From assembly GCA_910579585.1 (NCBI GenBank), contig CAJTVA010000038.1, forward strand, positions 1 to 12,841: a stretch of DNA of 12,841 nt, read 5' to 3'. This document shows positions 1-5,772 of this stretch, one piece after another (position 1 is the stretch's first letter; every line of letters starts with the position of its first letter). The notes under the pieces are model-generated. The model did no database searches. It worked only from the letters and a program-made list of their open reading frames with translations, and was not told where the DNA came from. The position numbers and the translations under genes are program-made. The stretch is from an uncultured Christensenella sp. Lineage in GTDB: Bacteria; Bacillota; Clostridia; Christensenellales; Borkfalkiaceae.

Positions 1-5
1 GCTTT

Positions 6-1118
6 TTAAGTTCGTAAAAATTCCACGATTATGCCGTTCTGAATAAACAGATATTCGTCCTTGATTTTAAGAAAATCACCGTTAACTTCAATATATCCCG
101 CCACCTTTTGAATTGCGGCGGCGTATTCGTCCTTGAAATTTTTATTGAAAAGCTTATTGTATTTTTCAAGGTCAAGCCCGCGCGACGTACGCAGCGCAAG
201 CATAATAAATTCCTCTTCCCGTCCCGCTTTATCCACTTCCTCCCTGTCCTTTACCGCAAGGTGGTCAGACAGTATGCACTTGAAATATTCGTCCAAATCT
301 AACGTATTCGTAAACCTTACGTCGTTTACACAGGACGACGCGGCTACGCCGAACCCGATATAATCGCCCCGCCGCCAATAATTTAAGTTGTGGCGGCTTT
401 CGAAGCCCTTTTTGCAGAAATTAGAAACCTCGTATCTGTCGAACCCTAGCTCTTTTAACTTCTTTACTCCCCTTTCGTACATTTCGGCAACCTCGTCGCT
501 GTCCGGAAGCTCGCCGTTTAAATAATCCGTATATATAGGCGTGCCGTCCTCGGGCGACAACGCGTACATAGAAATATGTTTAGCCCCCGAATATGCCGCA
601 GTTTCGATTGTTTTCTCGACGTCGGCAACGCTCTGGTTTTTAAGTCCGATCATTACGTCCACGCTGAAATTCCTGCCCTTTAAAAGCTTGGCGCAAAGCA
701 GAAATTCTTTCAGGTTGTGTATTCTTCCAAGCTCTGAAAGCTGACTGTCTATCGCGGTCTGAAGCCCGACGGAAAATCGGTTTATACCGCACTTCAAATA
801 AGTTTCAATCTTCTTCGCGCTGACGGTGCCGGGGTTCATTTCAATGGTAATTTCGGCGCCTTCCGCAAGATTGAAATGCTTTTTCGCCGCCGCAACAAGC
901 ATAGCTATATAATTCTCGTCTATTACTGACGGCGTACCGCCGCCTATGTATAAGGTGTCGAATTCAACCCCTTCGAGCTCCTTTTCGCGCATAGCCATTT
1001 CGCGGTAAACGCAAGCCATATAGCTTTCCGCAAAACACAGCTTGTCGGGAAAAGAAGCAAAATCGCAGTACCTGCACTTAGACTTACAAAAAGGAATATG
1101 AACGTAAATTCCCGCCAA
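6..1118 (-). CDS. hemW: Radical SAM protein HemW (heme chaperone, HemN-like)
   Basis: Encodes 370 residues, the usual HemW length. The radical SAM cluster motif CKSKCRYC (residues 11-18, CX3CX2C) is followed by DF rather than a fourth Cys, as in HemW and unlike true coproporphyrinogen dehydrogenase HemN. Also visible are YIGGGTP (SAM binding), EMNPGTV, RFSVGLQT and the HNxxYW signature (HNLNYW) linked to heme binding in HemW. By family knowledge it is a cytosolic heme-trafficking protein rather than a heme-synthesis enzyme. The start is TTG at 1118: a GAGGAGG site lies 5 nt upstream and the protein then begins AGIYVHIPFC, as homologues do. The same frame stays open for 92 more codons upstream, but that stretch is repeat-like DNA. 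It follows lepA and two small genes, consistent with the common lepA-hemW linkage. Confidence 0.95.
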   Translation of the reverse strand: MAGIYVHIPFCKSKCRYCDFASFPDKLCFAESYMACVYREMAMREKELEGVEFDTLYIGGGTPSVIDENYIAMLVAAAKKHFNLAEGAEITIEMNPGTVSAKKIETYLKCGINRFSVGLQTAIDSQLSELGRIHNLKEFLLCAKLLKGRNFSVDVMIGLKNQSVADVEKTIETAAYSGAKHISMYALSPEDGTPIYTDYLNGELPDSDEVAEMYERGVKKLKELGFDRYEVSNFCKKGFESRHNLNYWRRGDYIGFGVAASSCVNDVRFTNTLDLDEYFKCILSDHLAVKDREEVDKAGREEEFIMLALRTSRGLDLEKYNKLFNKNFKDEYAAAIQKVAGYIEVNGDFLKIKDEYLFIQNGIIVEFLRT

Positions 1119-1130
1119 AATAACCTCCTC
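1116..1130 (-). promoter_or_regulatory. Ribosome binding site and TTG start of hemW
   Basis: On the minus strand GAGGAGG (1124-1130) is followed by 5 nt (TTATT) and then TTG (1116-1118). This is the best Shine-Dalgarno match in the window and fixes the hemW start, removing a 92-codon upstream extension of the open frame. The right arm of a hairpin (1130-1169) ends directly at the first G of this site. Confidence 0.85.
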
Positions 1131-1283
1131 ACGAAAATCTCGGCTATTCTGCGCCTGCGATTTTCCGTGATATTCAGGGGCGTTGCCCCTCGTACCGCAA
1201 TCGTTACGGCACACACTTATATAATTGCGGCACTTCACCCTACCGAGGCAGCAAGCCGCAAATTGGGACGAGCCTTGACTTCT

Positions 1284-1309
1284 CAAAACAGTGGACACCC
1301 ACTGTTTTG
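1284..1309. repeat. Perfect 11-bp hairpin
   Basis: CAAAACAGTGG and CCACTGTTTTG are separated by a 4-nt loop (ACAC). It is the longest uninterrupted stem in the block ahead of hemW. No T-run follows on either strand, so it is not an intrinsic terminator. It may be the core of a dispersed palindromic repeat. Confidence 0.8.
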
Positions 1310-1388
1310 CAAGGCGGAGAGGAGCAAACGCATATGGGGCGTTTGCGGTGTCCGAGGCGGCTGTTGTCCTTACAGCCGACGAGGAGCT

Positions 1389-1412
1389 AAGCAAAAAGCG
1401 CGGTTTTTGCTT
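1389..1412. repeat. 9-bp hairpin just after the MGMT stop codon
   Basis: AAGCAAAAA and TTTTTGCTT flank the 6-nt loop GCGCGG. It begins 8 nt past the MGMT gene stop and is the first of the hairpins a minus-strand transcript would make. The T-run is inside the stem, not after it, so termination is unlikely; it may cap the 3' end of the upstream mRNA. Confidence 0.65.
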
Positions 1413-1419
1413 GCGCCAC

Positions 1420-1731
1420 TTAATTTTCCCACCTGAAATTTTTTATATCTACTTTGTACTCGTCTGAAAAACCAACGCCCTCTGAAACGAGCAAGATTTT
1501 TTGGACTTCCCTTCCGCCGAAAGCGAACCCGTCCGCAAGCGACCCGTCGCGGAAAACGACCCTATGGCAGGGCACTATCCCCTCGTACGGGTTACAGTGC
1601 AACGCCCAGCCGACCTGACGGCTTGCCCTCGGCGCGCCGATTGCGCGCGCAATATCGCCGTATGTTGAAACCTTGCCTTTGGGTATTTGTTTTACAGCCT
1701 CGTAAACCCTTTCAAAAAAATTGTTTTCCAT
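1420..1731 (-). CDS. Minimal MGMT-family DNA alkyl repair or alkyltransferase-like protein
   Basis: A 103-residue protein made only of the C-terminal DNA-binding and active-site domain of O6-alkylguanine-DNA alkyltransferases. Residues 16-49 carry the helix-turn-helix and arginine region (VSTYGDIARAIG, then SRQVGWALHCNP). Residues 54-57 are PCHR, so the alkyl-accepting cysteine (Cys55) is present, unlike alkyltransferase-like proteins that have Trp here. The N-terminal domain of full-length Ogt/MGMT (about 165-180 residues in total) is missing. The ATG at 1731 is chosen because conserved sequence begins at once and because the upstream gene's TGA ends 2 nt before it; there is no clear ribosome site, so translational coupling is likely. 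The frame is open to 1869, but that part lies inside the upstream gene. Whether it repairs DNA itself or flags lesions for nucleotide excision repair cannot be told. Confidence 0.88.
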   Translation of the reverse strand: MENNFFERVYEAVKQIPKGKVSTYGDIARAIGAPRASRQVGWALHCNPYEGIVPCHRVVFRDGSLADGFAFGGREVQKILLVSEGVGFSDEYKVDIKNFRWEN

Positions 1732-1733
1732 AT

Positions 1734-2318
1734 TCAATAATACTGCTCTATCGCTATTTCGCCCTCGTCGTCGTAAAAAACGTAGCGACAACCGTCGGGA
1801 ATTTCGTATTGCTCCTTGAATATCATTGGTTTTCCGTTCCTGCATTGCCAATCGGGTTCCTGAATCCATTCGGGCGGATTTTTGTCGTAACGGAAAATTT
1901 CCTTTATCTTCGCCTTTAAAATTTTAACCTTTTCGGAAAGTTTCACGGGTGGCAAATCCCTTATAAGTCCTTCCGTAATTTCCGGACAGTCGACGTACCC
2001 GACGGCGTCTAAAAGCTTTAAATATACCCTGAAATCGTCCGCATACTTCTTTGCGGGTTTATAACCGTCTTCCTTGAAAAGCTCGTAAACCAACGCGTGC
2101 AAGTCGTATCTGCCGCCGACGTAAGACACGTCGATACATGCGAGATACACCCAAAGCTTATCGCCCGACTCCTTCAAAAACCGCGGCGTATATCGCGCGT
2201 TGCTTTCGAGATAATTTTGAAGCGCGTCGTTTAACACGACCTCGTTTTGGAAATCTTCGGGCGAAATTTTTCCCTCTATGAAATTTTTTATTACCGTCTT
2301 TTCGTCGCCGTTTGTCAT
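1734..2318 (-). CDS. Hypothetical protein of unknown function (194 aa)
   Basis: I do not recognise a named family with confidence. It is a soluble, acidic protein with no signal peptide or membrane segment. The N-terminal 120 or so residues look helical. The C-terminal part has an aromatic, Trp-rich stretch (PPEWIQEPDWQCRNGKP, around residues 148-164) followed by a likely strand pair ending YVFYDDEGEIAIEQYY. That tail resembles uncharacterised clostridial proteins I have seen ending in PPxWxQxPxW-NGKPLxF. The start is the ATG at 2318: AAGGA lies 6 nt upstream, inside the lepA end, and lepA stops 2 nt before it. A TTG at 2324 is possible but sits too close to that site. Its tight packing between lepA and the MGMT gene points to co-transcription, not to a function. 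Confidence 0.85.
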   Translation of the reverse strand: MTNGDEKTVIKNFIEGKISPEDFQNEVVLNDALQNYLESNARYTPRFLKESGDKLWVYLACIDVSYVGGRYDLHALVYELFKEDGYKPAKKYADDFRVYLKLLDAVGYVDCPEITEGLIRDLPPVKLSEKVKILKAKIKEIFRYDKNPPEWIQEPDWQCRNGKPMIFKEQYEIPDGCRYVFYDDEGEIAIEQYY

Positions 2319-2320
2319 TT

Positions 2321-4126
2321 TCAATCCTTATTCGTCTTTAAAATCTGCATAAACACTTCGGACGGCACTTCCACACTGCCTATACTGCGCATACGCTTTT
2401 TGCCCTCTTTCTGCTTTTCCAAAAGCTTTTTCTTGCGGGTTATATCGCCGCCGTAACACTTTGCAAGCACGTCTTTTCTTACGGCTTTAACCGTTTCCCT
2501 TGCGATAATTTTACCGCCGATTGCGGCTTGCACGGGCACCTCGAAAAGCTGCCTAGGGATAGCCTCTTTCAAATTTTCGCAAAGCGTTCTTCCGCGCGCA
2601 TAGGCGCTGTCCTCGTGCACAATCATAGAAAGCGCGTCGCAAACCTCGCCGTTCAGCATAATATCGAGCTTAACGAGCTTGCTTCTTTCATACCCGATAA
2701 TTTCGTAGTCGAAACTTGCGTATCCGCGCGTTCTCGACTTTACCGCGTCGAAGAAATCGAAAATAATTTCGTTCAGCGGTAGGTGATATTCTAACCTGAC
2801 GCGGCTCTTGTCGAGGTAGGTCATCTCTAAAAAAATCCCCCTCTTCTCGCGGCACAAATCCATTATCTGCCCGAGATAATCGGGCGGTGAATAAATGTCC
2901 GCCTTGACGATGGGCTCTTCCATATGCTCTATTTCTGAAGTCGGCGGCAAGTGCGAGGGGTTGTCCACGAAAATCTCTTCCCCGTCGGTTTTTACGACCT
3001 TATAGCTTACCGACGGCGCCGTCGTTATTATTTCCAGCCCGAACTCGCGCTCTATGCGCTCCTGAATAATTTCCATATGCAGAAGCCCCAAAAAACCGCA
3101 CCTGAACCCGAAACCGAGCGCTACCGAACTGTCAGGCTCGAATATAAGCGACGCGTCGTTTAACTGCAATTTTAAAATTGCGTCTTTCAGGTCGTTGAAC
3201 TTGCTTCCGTCCAAAGGATATATGCCGCAAAAGACCACGCTTTGCACTTTTTTATAGCCGGGCAAAGGCTCGCCCGCCGGGGTTTCCGCATTAATAAGGG
3301 TATCGCCGACGGCAACGTCCTGAATAGATTTTATAGAAGCCGCAACATACCCTACTTCGCCCGCAAAAAGCCCGTTCTTAGGGGATAGTCCGGGGGCAAA
3401 CACTCCCGTTTCAACTACCTCGTAAACCTTGTCGGAGCGGAAAGTCTTAATTTTATCGCCCGCTTTCACCGCGCCCTCTTTGACGCGTATAAATAAAATT
3501 ACGCCCTTGTAGTTATCGTAATAGCTGTCGAAAATCAACGCTTTCAGGGGCGCACCGTCGTCGCCGTCAGGCGCGGGGAAAGTTGAAACTATCGCCTCTA
3601 ACACGTCGTCTATATTCAACCCCTCTTTCGCGGAAATGAGCGGCGCGCCCGAAGCGTCCAGCCCGATAACTTCCTCAATCTCCTTTTTCACCTCGTCGGG
3701 GCGTGCGGAAGGTAAATCTATCTTGTTTATAACGGGCAGAATTTCAAGGTCGTTTTCAAGCGCAAGATAGACGTTTGCAAGGGTCTGCGCCTCGACGCCC
3801 TGCGACGCGTCAACAATCAAAATAGCGCCCTCGCACGCTGCGAGAGAGCGGGAAACTTCGTAAGTGAAGTCAACGTGCCCCGGCGTGTCGATAAGGTTAA
3901 AAACGTATTCTTCGCCGTCTTTGGCCTTATAAAACATTCTCACGGGGGTAAGCTTAATAGTAATTCCGCGCTCGCGCTCGATGTCCATAGAGTCGAGAAG
4001 CTGCGCCTCCATATCCCTTTCGGAAACCTGACCCGTGCGCTCCATAAGTCTGTCGGCAAGGGTAGACTTGCCGTGGTCGATATGCGCTATTATACAAAAG
4101 TTGCGTACGTTTTCTTTCTTGCCCAT
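2321..4126 (-). CDS. lepA: Elongation factor 4 (LepA), ribosome back-translocase GTPase
   Basis: 601 residues, full length for LepA. All GTPase motifs are visible: G1 AHIDHGKST (14-22), switch I RGITIK (53-58), G3 DTPGHVDF (80-87), G4 NKID (134-137) and G5 SAKEG (165-169). The LepA-specific C-terminal region ends in TRKKKLLEKQKEGKKRM and a QILKTNKD tail. By family knowledge it binds ribosomes, catalyses back-translocation or remodelling under stress, and influences initiation and 30S assembly. Its own promoter seems to place the transcript start at the ATG, and no good ribosome site precedes it. It is followed with 2-nt gaps by the unknown gene and the MGMT gene, with hemW beyond. Confidence 0.98.
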   Translation of the reverse strand: MGKKENVRNFCIIAHIDHGKSTLADRLMERTGQVSERDMEAQLLDSMDIERERGITIKLTPVRMFYKAKDGEEYVFNLIDTPGHVDFTYEVSRSLAACEGAILIVDASQGVEAQTLANVYLALENDLEILPVINKIDLPSARPDEVKKEIEEVIGLDASGAPLISAKEGLNIDDVLEAIVSTFPAPDGDDGAPLKALIFDSYYDNYKGVILFIRVKEGAVKAGDKIKTFRSDKVYEVVETGVFAPGLSPKNGLFAGEVGYVAASIKSIQDVAVGDTLINAETPAGEPLPGYKKVQSVVFCGIYPLDGSKFNDLKDAILKLQLNDASLIFEPDSSVALGFGFRCGFLGLLHMEIIQERIEREFGLEIITTAPSVSYKVVKTDGEEIFVDNPSHLPPTSEIEHMEEPIVKADIYSPPDYLGQIMDLCREKRGIFLEMTYLDKSRVRLEYHLPLNEIIFDFFDAVKSRTRGYASFDYEIIGYERSKLVKLDIMLNGEVCDALSMIVHEDSAYARGRTLCENLKEAIPRQLFEVPVQAAIGGKIIARETVKAVRKDVLAKCYGGDITRKKKLLEKQKEGKKRMRSIGSVEVPSEVFMQILKTNKD

Positions 4127-4132
4127 AACCCA

Positions 4133-4161
4133 ATTATATTAAATTTTTACGCGATAATCAA
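4133..4161 (-). promoter_or_regulatory. Promoter of lepA, apparently leaderless
   Basis: On the minus strand TTGATT (4156-4161), a 17-nt spacer and a perfect TATAAT (4133-4138). Only 6 nt separate the -10 box from the lepA ATG (4124-4126), so the usual start point 7 nt past the box is the A of the ATG itself. The bases between (TGGGTT) contain no proper Shine-Dalgarno site. Confidence 0.7.
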
Positions 4162-4166
4162 GAAAT

Positions 4167-4427
4167 TCAATCAAGAAAAGTTTCAAATGCAACTTTAAGT
4201 CCCATTTTGAACCCCTCTTTATAATGAAGCAATTCCGTTTCGGCTTCCTGTGCGCCTTCGCAGTCACTCATTTCGATGAAAAGCTTTTTCTGGCTATCGG
4301 AAAGGCTCTCGTACAGCTCGTCCCCGATTTTTCGTCTTTTGCTATCCAGATTCATCCACTTTTTAGTCGGATTAAAGCTTATACGGTTAGCCTCGCAATA
4401 AAATATTTTTTCTATTACCGATTTCAT
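4167..4427 (-). CDS. Small DUF6809-like protein (86 aa)
   Basis: Begins MKSVIEKIFYCEANRISF and ends in a GFKMGLKVAFETFLD helix. This plan (a short (L/F)YxG/CxxxP-type N-terminus, a middle helix 'DELYESLSDSQKKLF', and a terminal 'Y..GFxxGxxxxxE' helix) matches my memory of DUF6809, a family of small helical Firmicutes proteins of unknown function often found beside phage-like or regulator genes. The ATG at 4427 is chosen for AGGAG (4436-4440) 8 nt upstream; the open frame reaches 4475 but that part covers the promoter. It is divergent from the XRE regulator, with shared palindromes between them, so it is probably a target of that regulator. lepA follows after 40 nt with its own promoter. Family assignment is moderate; function is unknown. 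Confidence 0.75.
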   Translation of the reverse strand: MKSVIEKIFYCEANRISFNPTKKWMNLDSKRRKIGDELYESLSDSQKKLFIEMSDCEGAQEAETELLHYKEGFKMGLKVAFETFLD

Positions 4428-4445
4428 TTTTTTATCTCCTAATAA

Positions 4446-4475
4446 ATAATAATATGATTTTAAATCACAAGTCAA
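4446..4475 (-). promoter_or_regulatory. Promoter of the DUF6809-like gene
   Basis: On the minus strand TTGACT (4470-4475) is followed by TATTAT at 4446-4451 (18-nt spacer) or at 4449-4454 (15-nt spacer). The 13-bp palindrome at 4455-4467 lies wholly in the spacer, where a bound repressor would block RNA polymerase. Confidence 0.55.
4455..4467. promoter_or_regulatory. Candidate operator 1 for the XRE regulator
   Basis: TGATTTTAAATCA, a 13-bp perfect palindrome around one central base. It matches operator 2 at 11 of 13 positions and lies between the -35 and -10 of the DUF6809-like gene promoter. The centre-to-centre distance to operator 2 is 29 bp. Confidence 0.6.
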
Positions 4476-4480
4476 GCAAT

Positions 4481-4499
4481 ATATGATTAAAAATCATAT
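4481..4499. promoter_or_regulatory. Candidate operator 2 for the XRE regulator
   Basis: ATATGATT-AAA-AATCATAT, an 8-bp perfect inverted repeat that includes the TGATT-N3-AATCA core of operator 1. Its right end overlaps the first bases of the TATAAT box of the XRE gene, so binding would be expected to give autorepression. Confidence 0.65.
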
Positions 4500-4502
4500 A
4501 AT
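4497..4502 (+). promoter_or_regulatory. -10 box of the XRE gene, apparently leaderless
   Basis: A perfect TATAAT sits 6 nt before the ATG at 4509, so the expected transcript start is the A of the start codon. No good -35 (AAGCAA at 4474-4479) and no Shine-Dalgarno site is present. Confidence 0.55.
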
Positions 4503-4508
4503 TTATGT

Positions 4509-4721
4509 ATGGCAAACCTGGATAAAATAAAAAGCCGTCTAAAAGAGGCTATTAGTCAAAGTGGAATGACGCAGACGAAACTGGCGCAAATGCTTTCGGT
4601 TTCGCCGTCTTGTATAGCACACTACGTAAAAGGCGACATATTGCCGTCCATAGATAAGTTTGCCGACATTTGCTTGATACTTGAAGTTGACTCCGGCTAT
4701 TTGTTGGGTTTAGAAGACTGA
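4509..4721 (+). CDS. XRE-family helix-turn-helix transcriptional regulator (70 aa)
   Basis: A stand-alone Cro/CI-type DNA-binding domain. Residues 5-20 form helix 1. The helix-turn-helix is at about residues 21-42 (TQTKLAQMLSVSPSCIAHYV), followed by KGDILPSIDKFADICLILEVDSGYLLGLED, the usual ending 'lP(S/d)...l..ic..l.vs.dyLlG'. There is no sensor domain, so it probably acts as a simple dimeric repressor, in the manner of SinR/Cro-like small regulators. It is divergent from the DUF6809-like gene. Two TGATT-N3-AATCA palindromes lie in the 81-nt gap and overlap both promoters, which predicts autoregulation together with control of the neighbour. Translation has no evident ribosome site. Its stop codon runs directly into a strong terminator. 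Confidence 0.93.
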   Translation: MANLDKIKSRLKEAISQSGMTQTKLAQMLSVSPSCIAHYVKGDILPSIDKFADICLILEVDSGYLLGLED

Positions 4722-4754
4722 AAAGCCCGACGGCACTCACGCCGTCGGGCTTTT
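4721..4754. terminator. Strong bidirectional rho-independent terminator
   Basis: AAAAGCCCGACGGC (4721-4734), loop ACTCAC, then GCCGTCGGGCTTTT (4741-4754): a 14-bp stem that is A-rich on one side and T-rich on the other, so it works on both strands. It ends the XRE transcript on the plus strand and the ppx-maf-mreB-like transcript on the minus strand; the two genes stop 0-2 nt from its edges. Confidence 0.95.
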
Positions 4755-4755
4755 A

Positions 4756-5772
4756 TTAATCTACCGTTGCCAGTCGGTCCAAAAGGCGGTCGTTAGAAAG
4801 TATCGTCCCGCCGCCGATAACCGAAGCAAGTTGCGGCTCTTCTGGCAGATTTACGGGTATATTCAGCTTGTCGCCGATATATTCCGCAAGTCCGTCCATC
4901 TTCATCACCCCGCCCGAAAGGTAAACCCCGCCGTGCATTACGCCCGACGCAACCTCCGCAGGCAGTTTTGAAAGTACCAGCGCAACGTATTCCAAAATCT
5001 TGTCGATATAAGTCGTAATAACTCCGTAAATCTGTTCGGAATTAACGGCAATCGACGCAGGCGCGCCCGTCGTAACCTCCCTGCCCTCCACAACGTTCAT
5101 TTTGTTGTCGTCGTCAAGCAAGCTTCCGACCGAGTTTTTCAGCCGTTCCGCGGTCAAAGCACCTATTTTAAGGTTATAATTTTCCGCAAGCTCGTCTATA
5201 AGGTGCACGTCGATATTCGCGCCGCCGAGGTTGACCGTCAGCCCGTAGATAATTCCGTCCTGCGACAGGGCGGCAATATTCGTTATCGACTGCCCTATAT
5301 CGAGAATAAACATCGGCGTACTCTCGTTTATCGCGACGTTGTGCCCCAAAACGGCGGCGAACGGAGTTACCGTAAAGTAAACGGCGGCAAGTCCGCAGTC
5401 CTCGGCAATTCGCATATACTTTTGTTTCAGTTCGGCTTTCGCGCCGCAAGGAAGAATAAACACCACCTCCACGCGCTTAGCCTTTTTGCGGGTAATTTCT
5501 ATCTTTTCAAGAAAGTATTCGAGAAGCAGCGAAGCAAGATTTTCGTTCACAATATCGCCCTCGAAAACGGGGTTGACTATATGCGTATTCACAGCCGCCC
5601 TGCCCGAAAGCGCACGCGCCTTGTTCCCGAGCGCCTTGACGGAAACGGCCTTTTCCCCGTCCGCTTCGTATTCTTCGACGGCAATGCAGGTGGCTTCCAT
5701 AAGCACCACCCCGCAACCGGGCGTATAAATTTTAGTACAGCCCGAACCCATATCAATGGAAATTCTCTTCAT
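4756..5772 (-). CDS. Divergent MreB-like actin homologue with degenerate catalytic site
   Basis: 338 residues aligning with MreB along its length. Phosphate-1 loop IDMGSGCTKIYTPGCGVVL (6-24), phosphate-2 region DIGQSITNIAAL (158-169), GGANIDVHLIDELAENYNLKIG (183-204) and adenosine loop LSGGVMKMDGL (285-295). An ungapped alignment with Caulobacter MreB puts Thr136 where the catalytic Glu140 would be and Ile163 where Thr167 would be, while Asp188 keeps the place of Asp192. The glycine-rich DIGGGT has become DIGQSI. It may therefore bind ATP poorly or not hydrolyse it, and could act as a regulatory partner of a canonical MreB elsewhere. Its ATG overlaps the maf stop (TAATG), so translation is coupled. 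maf-mreB is a normal Firmicutes pairing, but mreC and mreD do not follow: a terminator does. Confidence 0.85.
   Translation of the reverse strand: MKRISIDMGSGCTKIYTPGCGVVLMEATCIAVEEYEADGEKAVSVKALGNKARALSGRAAVNTHIVNPVFEGDIVNENLASLLLEYFLEKIEITRKKAKRVEVVFILPCGAKAELKQKYMRIAEDCGLAAVYFTVTPFAAVLGHNVAINESTPMFILDIGQSITNIAALSQDGIIYGLTVNLGGANIDVHLIDELAENYNLKIGALTAERLKNSVGSLLDDDNKMNVVEGREVTTGAPASIAVNSEQIYGVITTYIDKILEYVALVLSKLPAEVASGVMHGGVYLSGGVMKMDGLAEYIGDKLNIPVNLPEEPQLASVIGGGTILSNDRLLDRLATVD

Larger units (their letters stand above)
1119..1419. repeat. Non-coding 301-nt block dense in inverted repeats
   Basis: No credible gene lies between the MGMT gene and hemW. The block holds at least eight inverted repeats: 1130-1139/1159-1169 (10 bp with one bulge); 1176-1181/1185-1190; 1195-1201/1224-1230; 1225-1231/1255-1261; 1284-1294/1299-1309 (11 bp, 4-nt loop); 1324-1331/1339-1346 (8 bp); 1358-1364/1372-1378 (7 bp); 1389-1397/1404-1412 (9 bp). 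The third and fourth share bases 1225-1230, so only one can form at a time. No hairpin has a U-run that would make it a terminator. The block starts exactly at the MGMT stop codon and ends at the hemW ribosome site. It may be a dispersed genomic repeat, a structured leader of hemW, or a mosaic of both. Copy number cannot be judged from this window. Confidence 0.7.

Noticed and set aside
1227..1242. T-box-like antiterminator sequence (minus strand TAGGGTGAAGTGCCGC)
   Set aside because: It recalls the AGGGTGGNACCGCG T-box element but lacks the GGNACC core, there is no stem I or terminator, and hemW is not a T-box-type target.
1119..1394. 92-codon N-terminal extension of HemW
   Set aside because: The frame is open but the extension is low-information, Ser/Arg/Cys-rich and lies on dense inverted repeats; a strong GAGGAGG site and TTG place the start at 1118, matching the family.
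1732..1869. 46-codon N-terminal extension of the MGMT-family gene
   Set aside because: It lies wholly inside the upstream 194-aa gene in another frame and has no resemblance to the MGMT N-terminal domain.
2319..2324. TTG at 2324 as start of the 194-aa gene
   Set aside because: The ATG at 2318 has AAGGA at 6 nt, whereas the TTG would directly abut that site.
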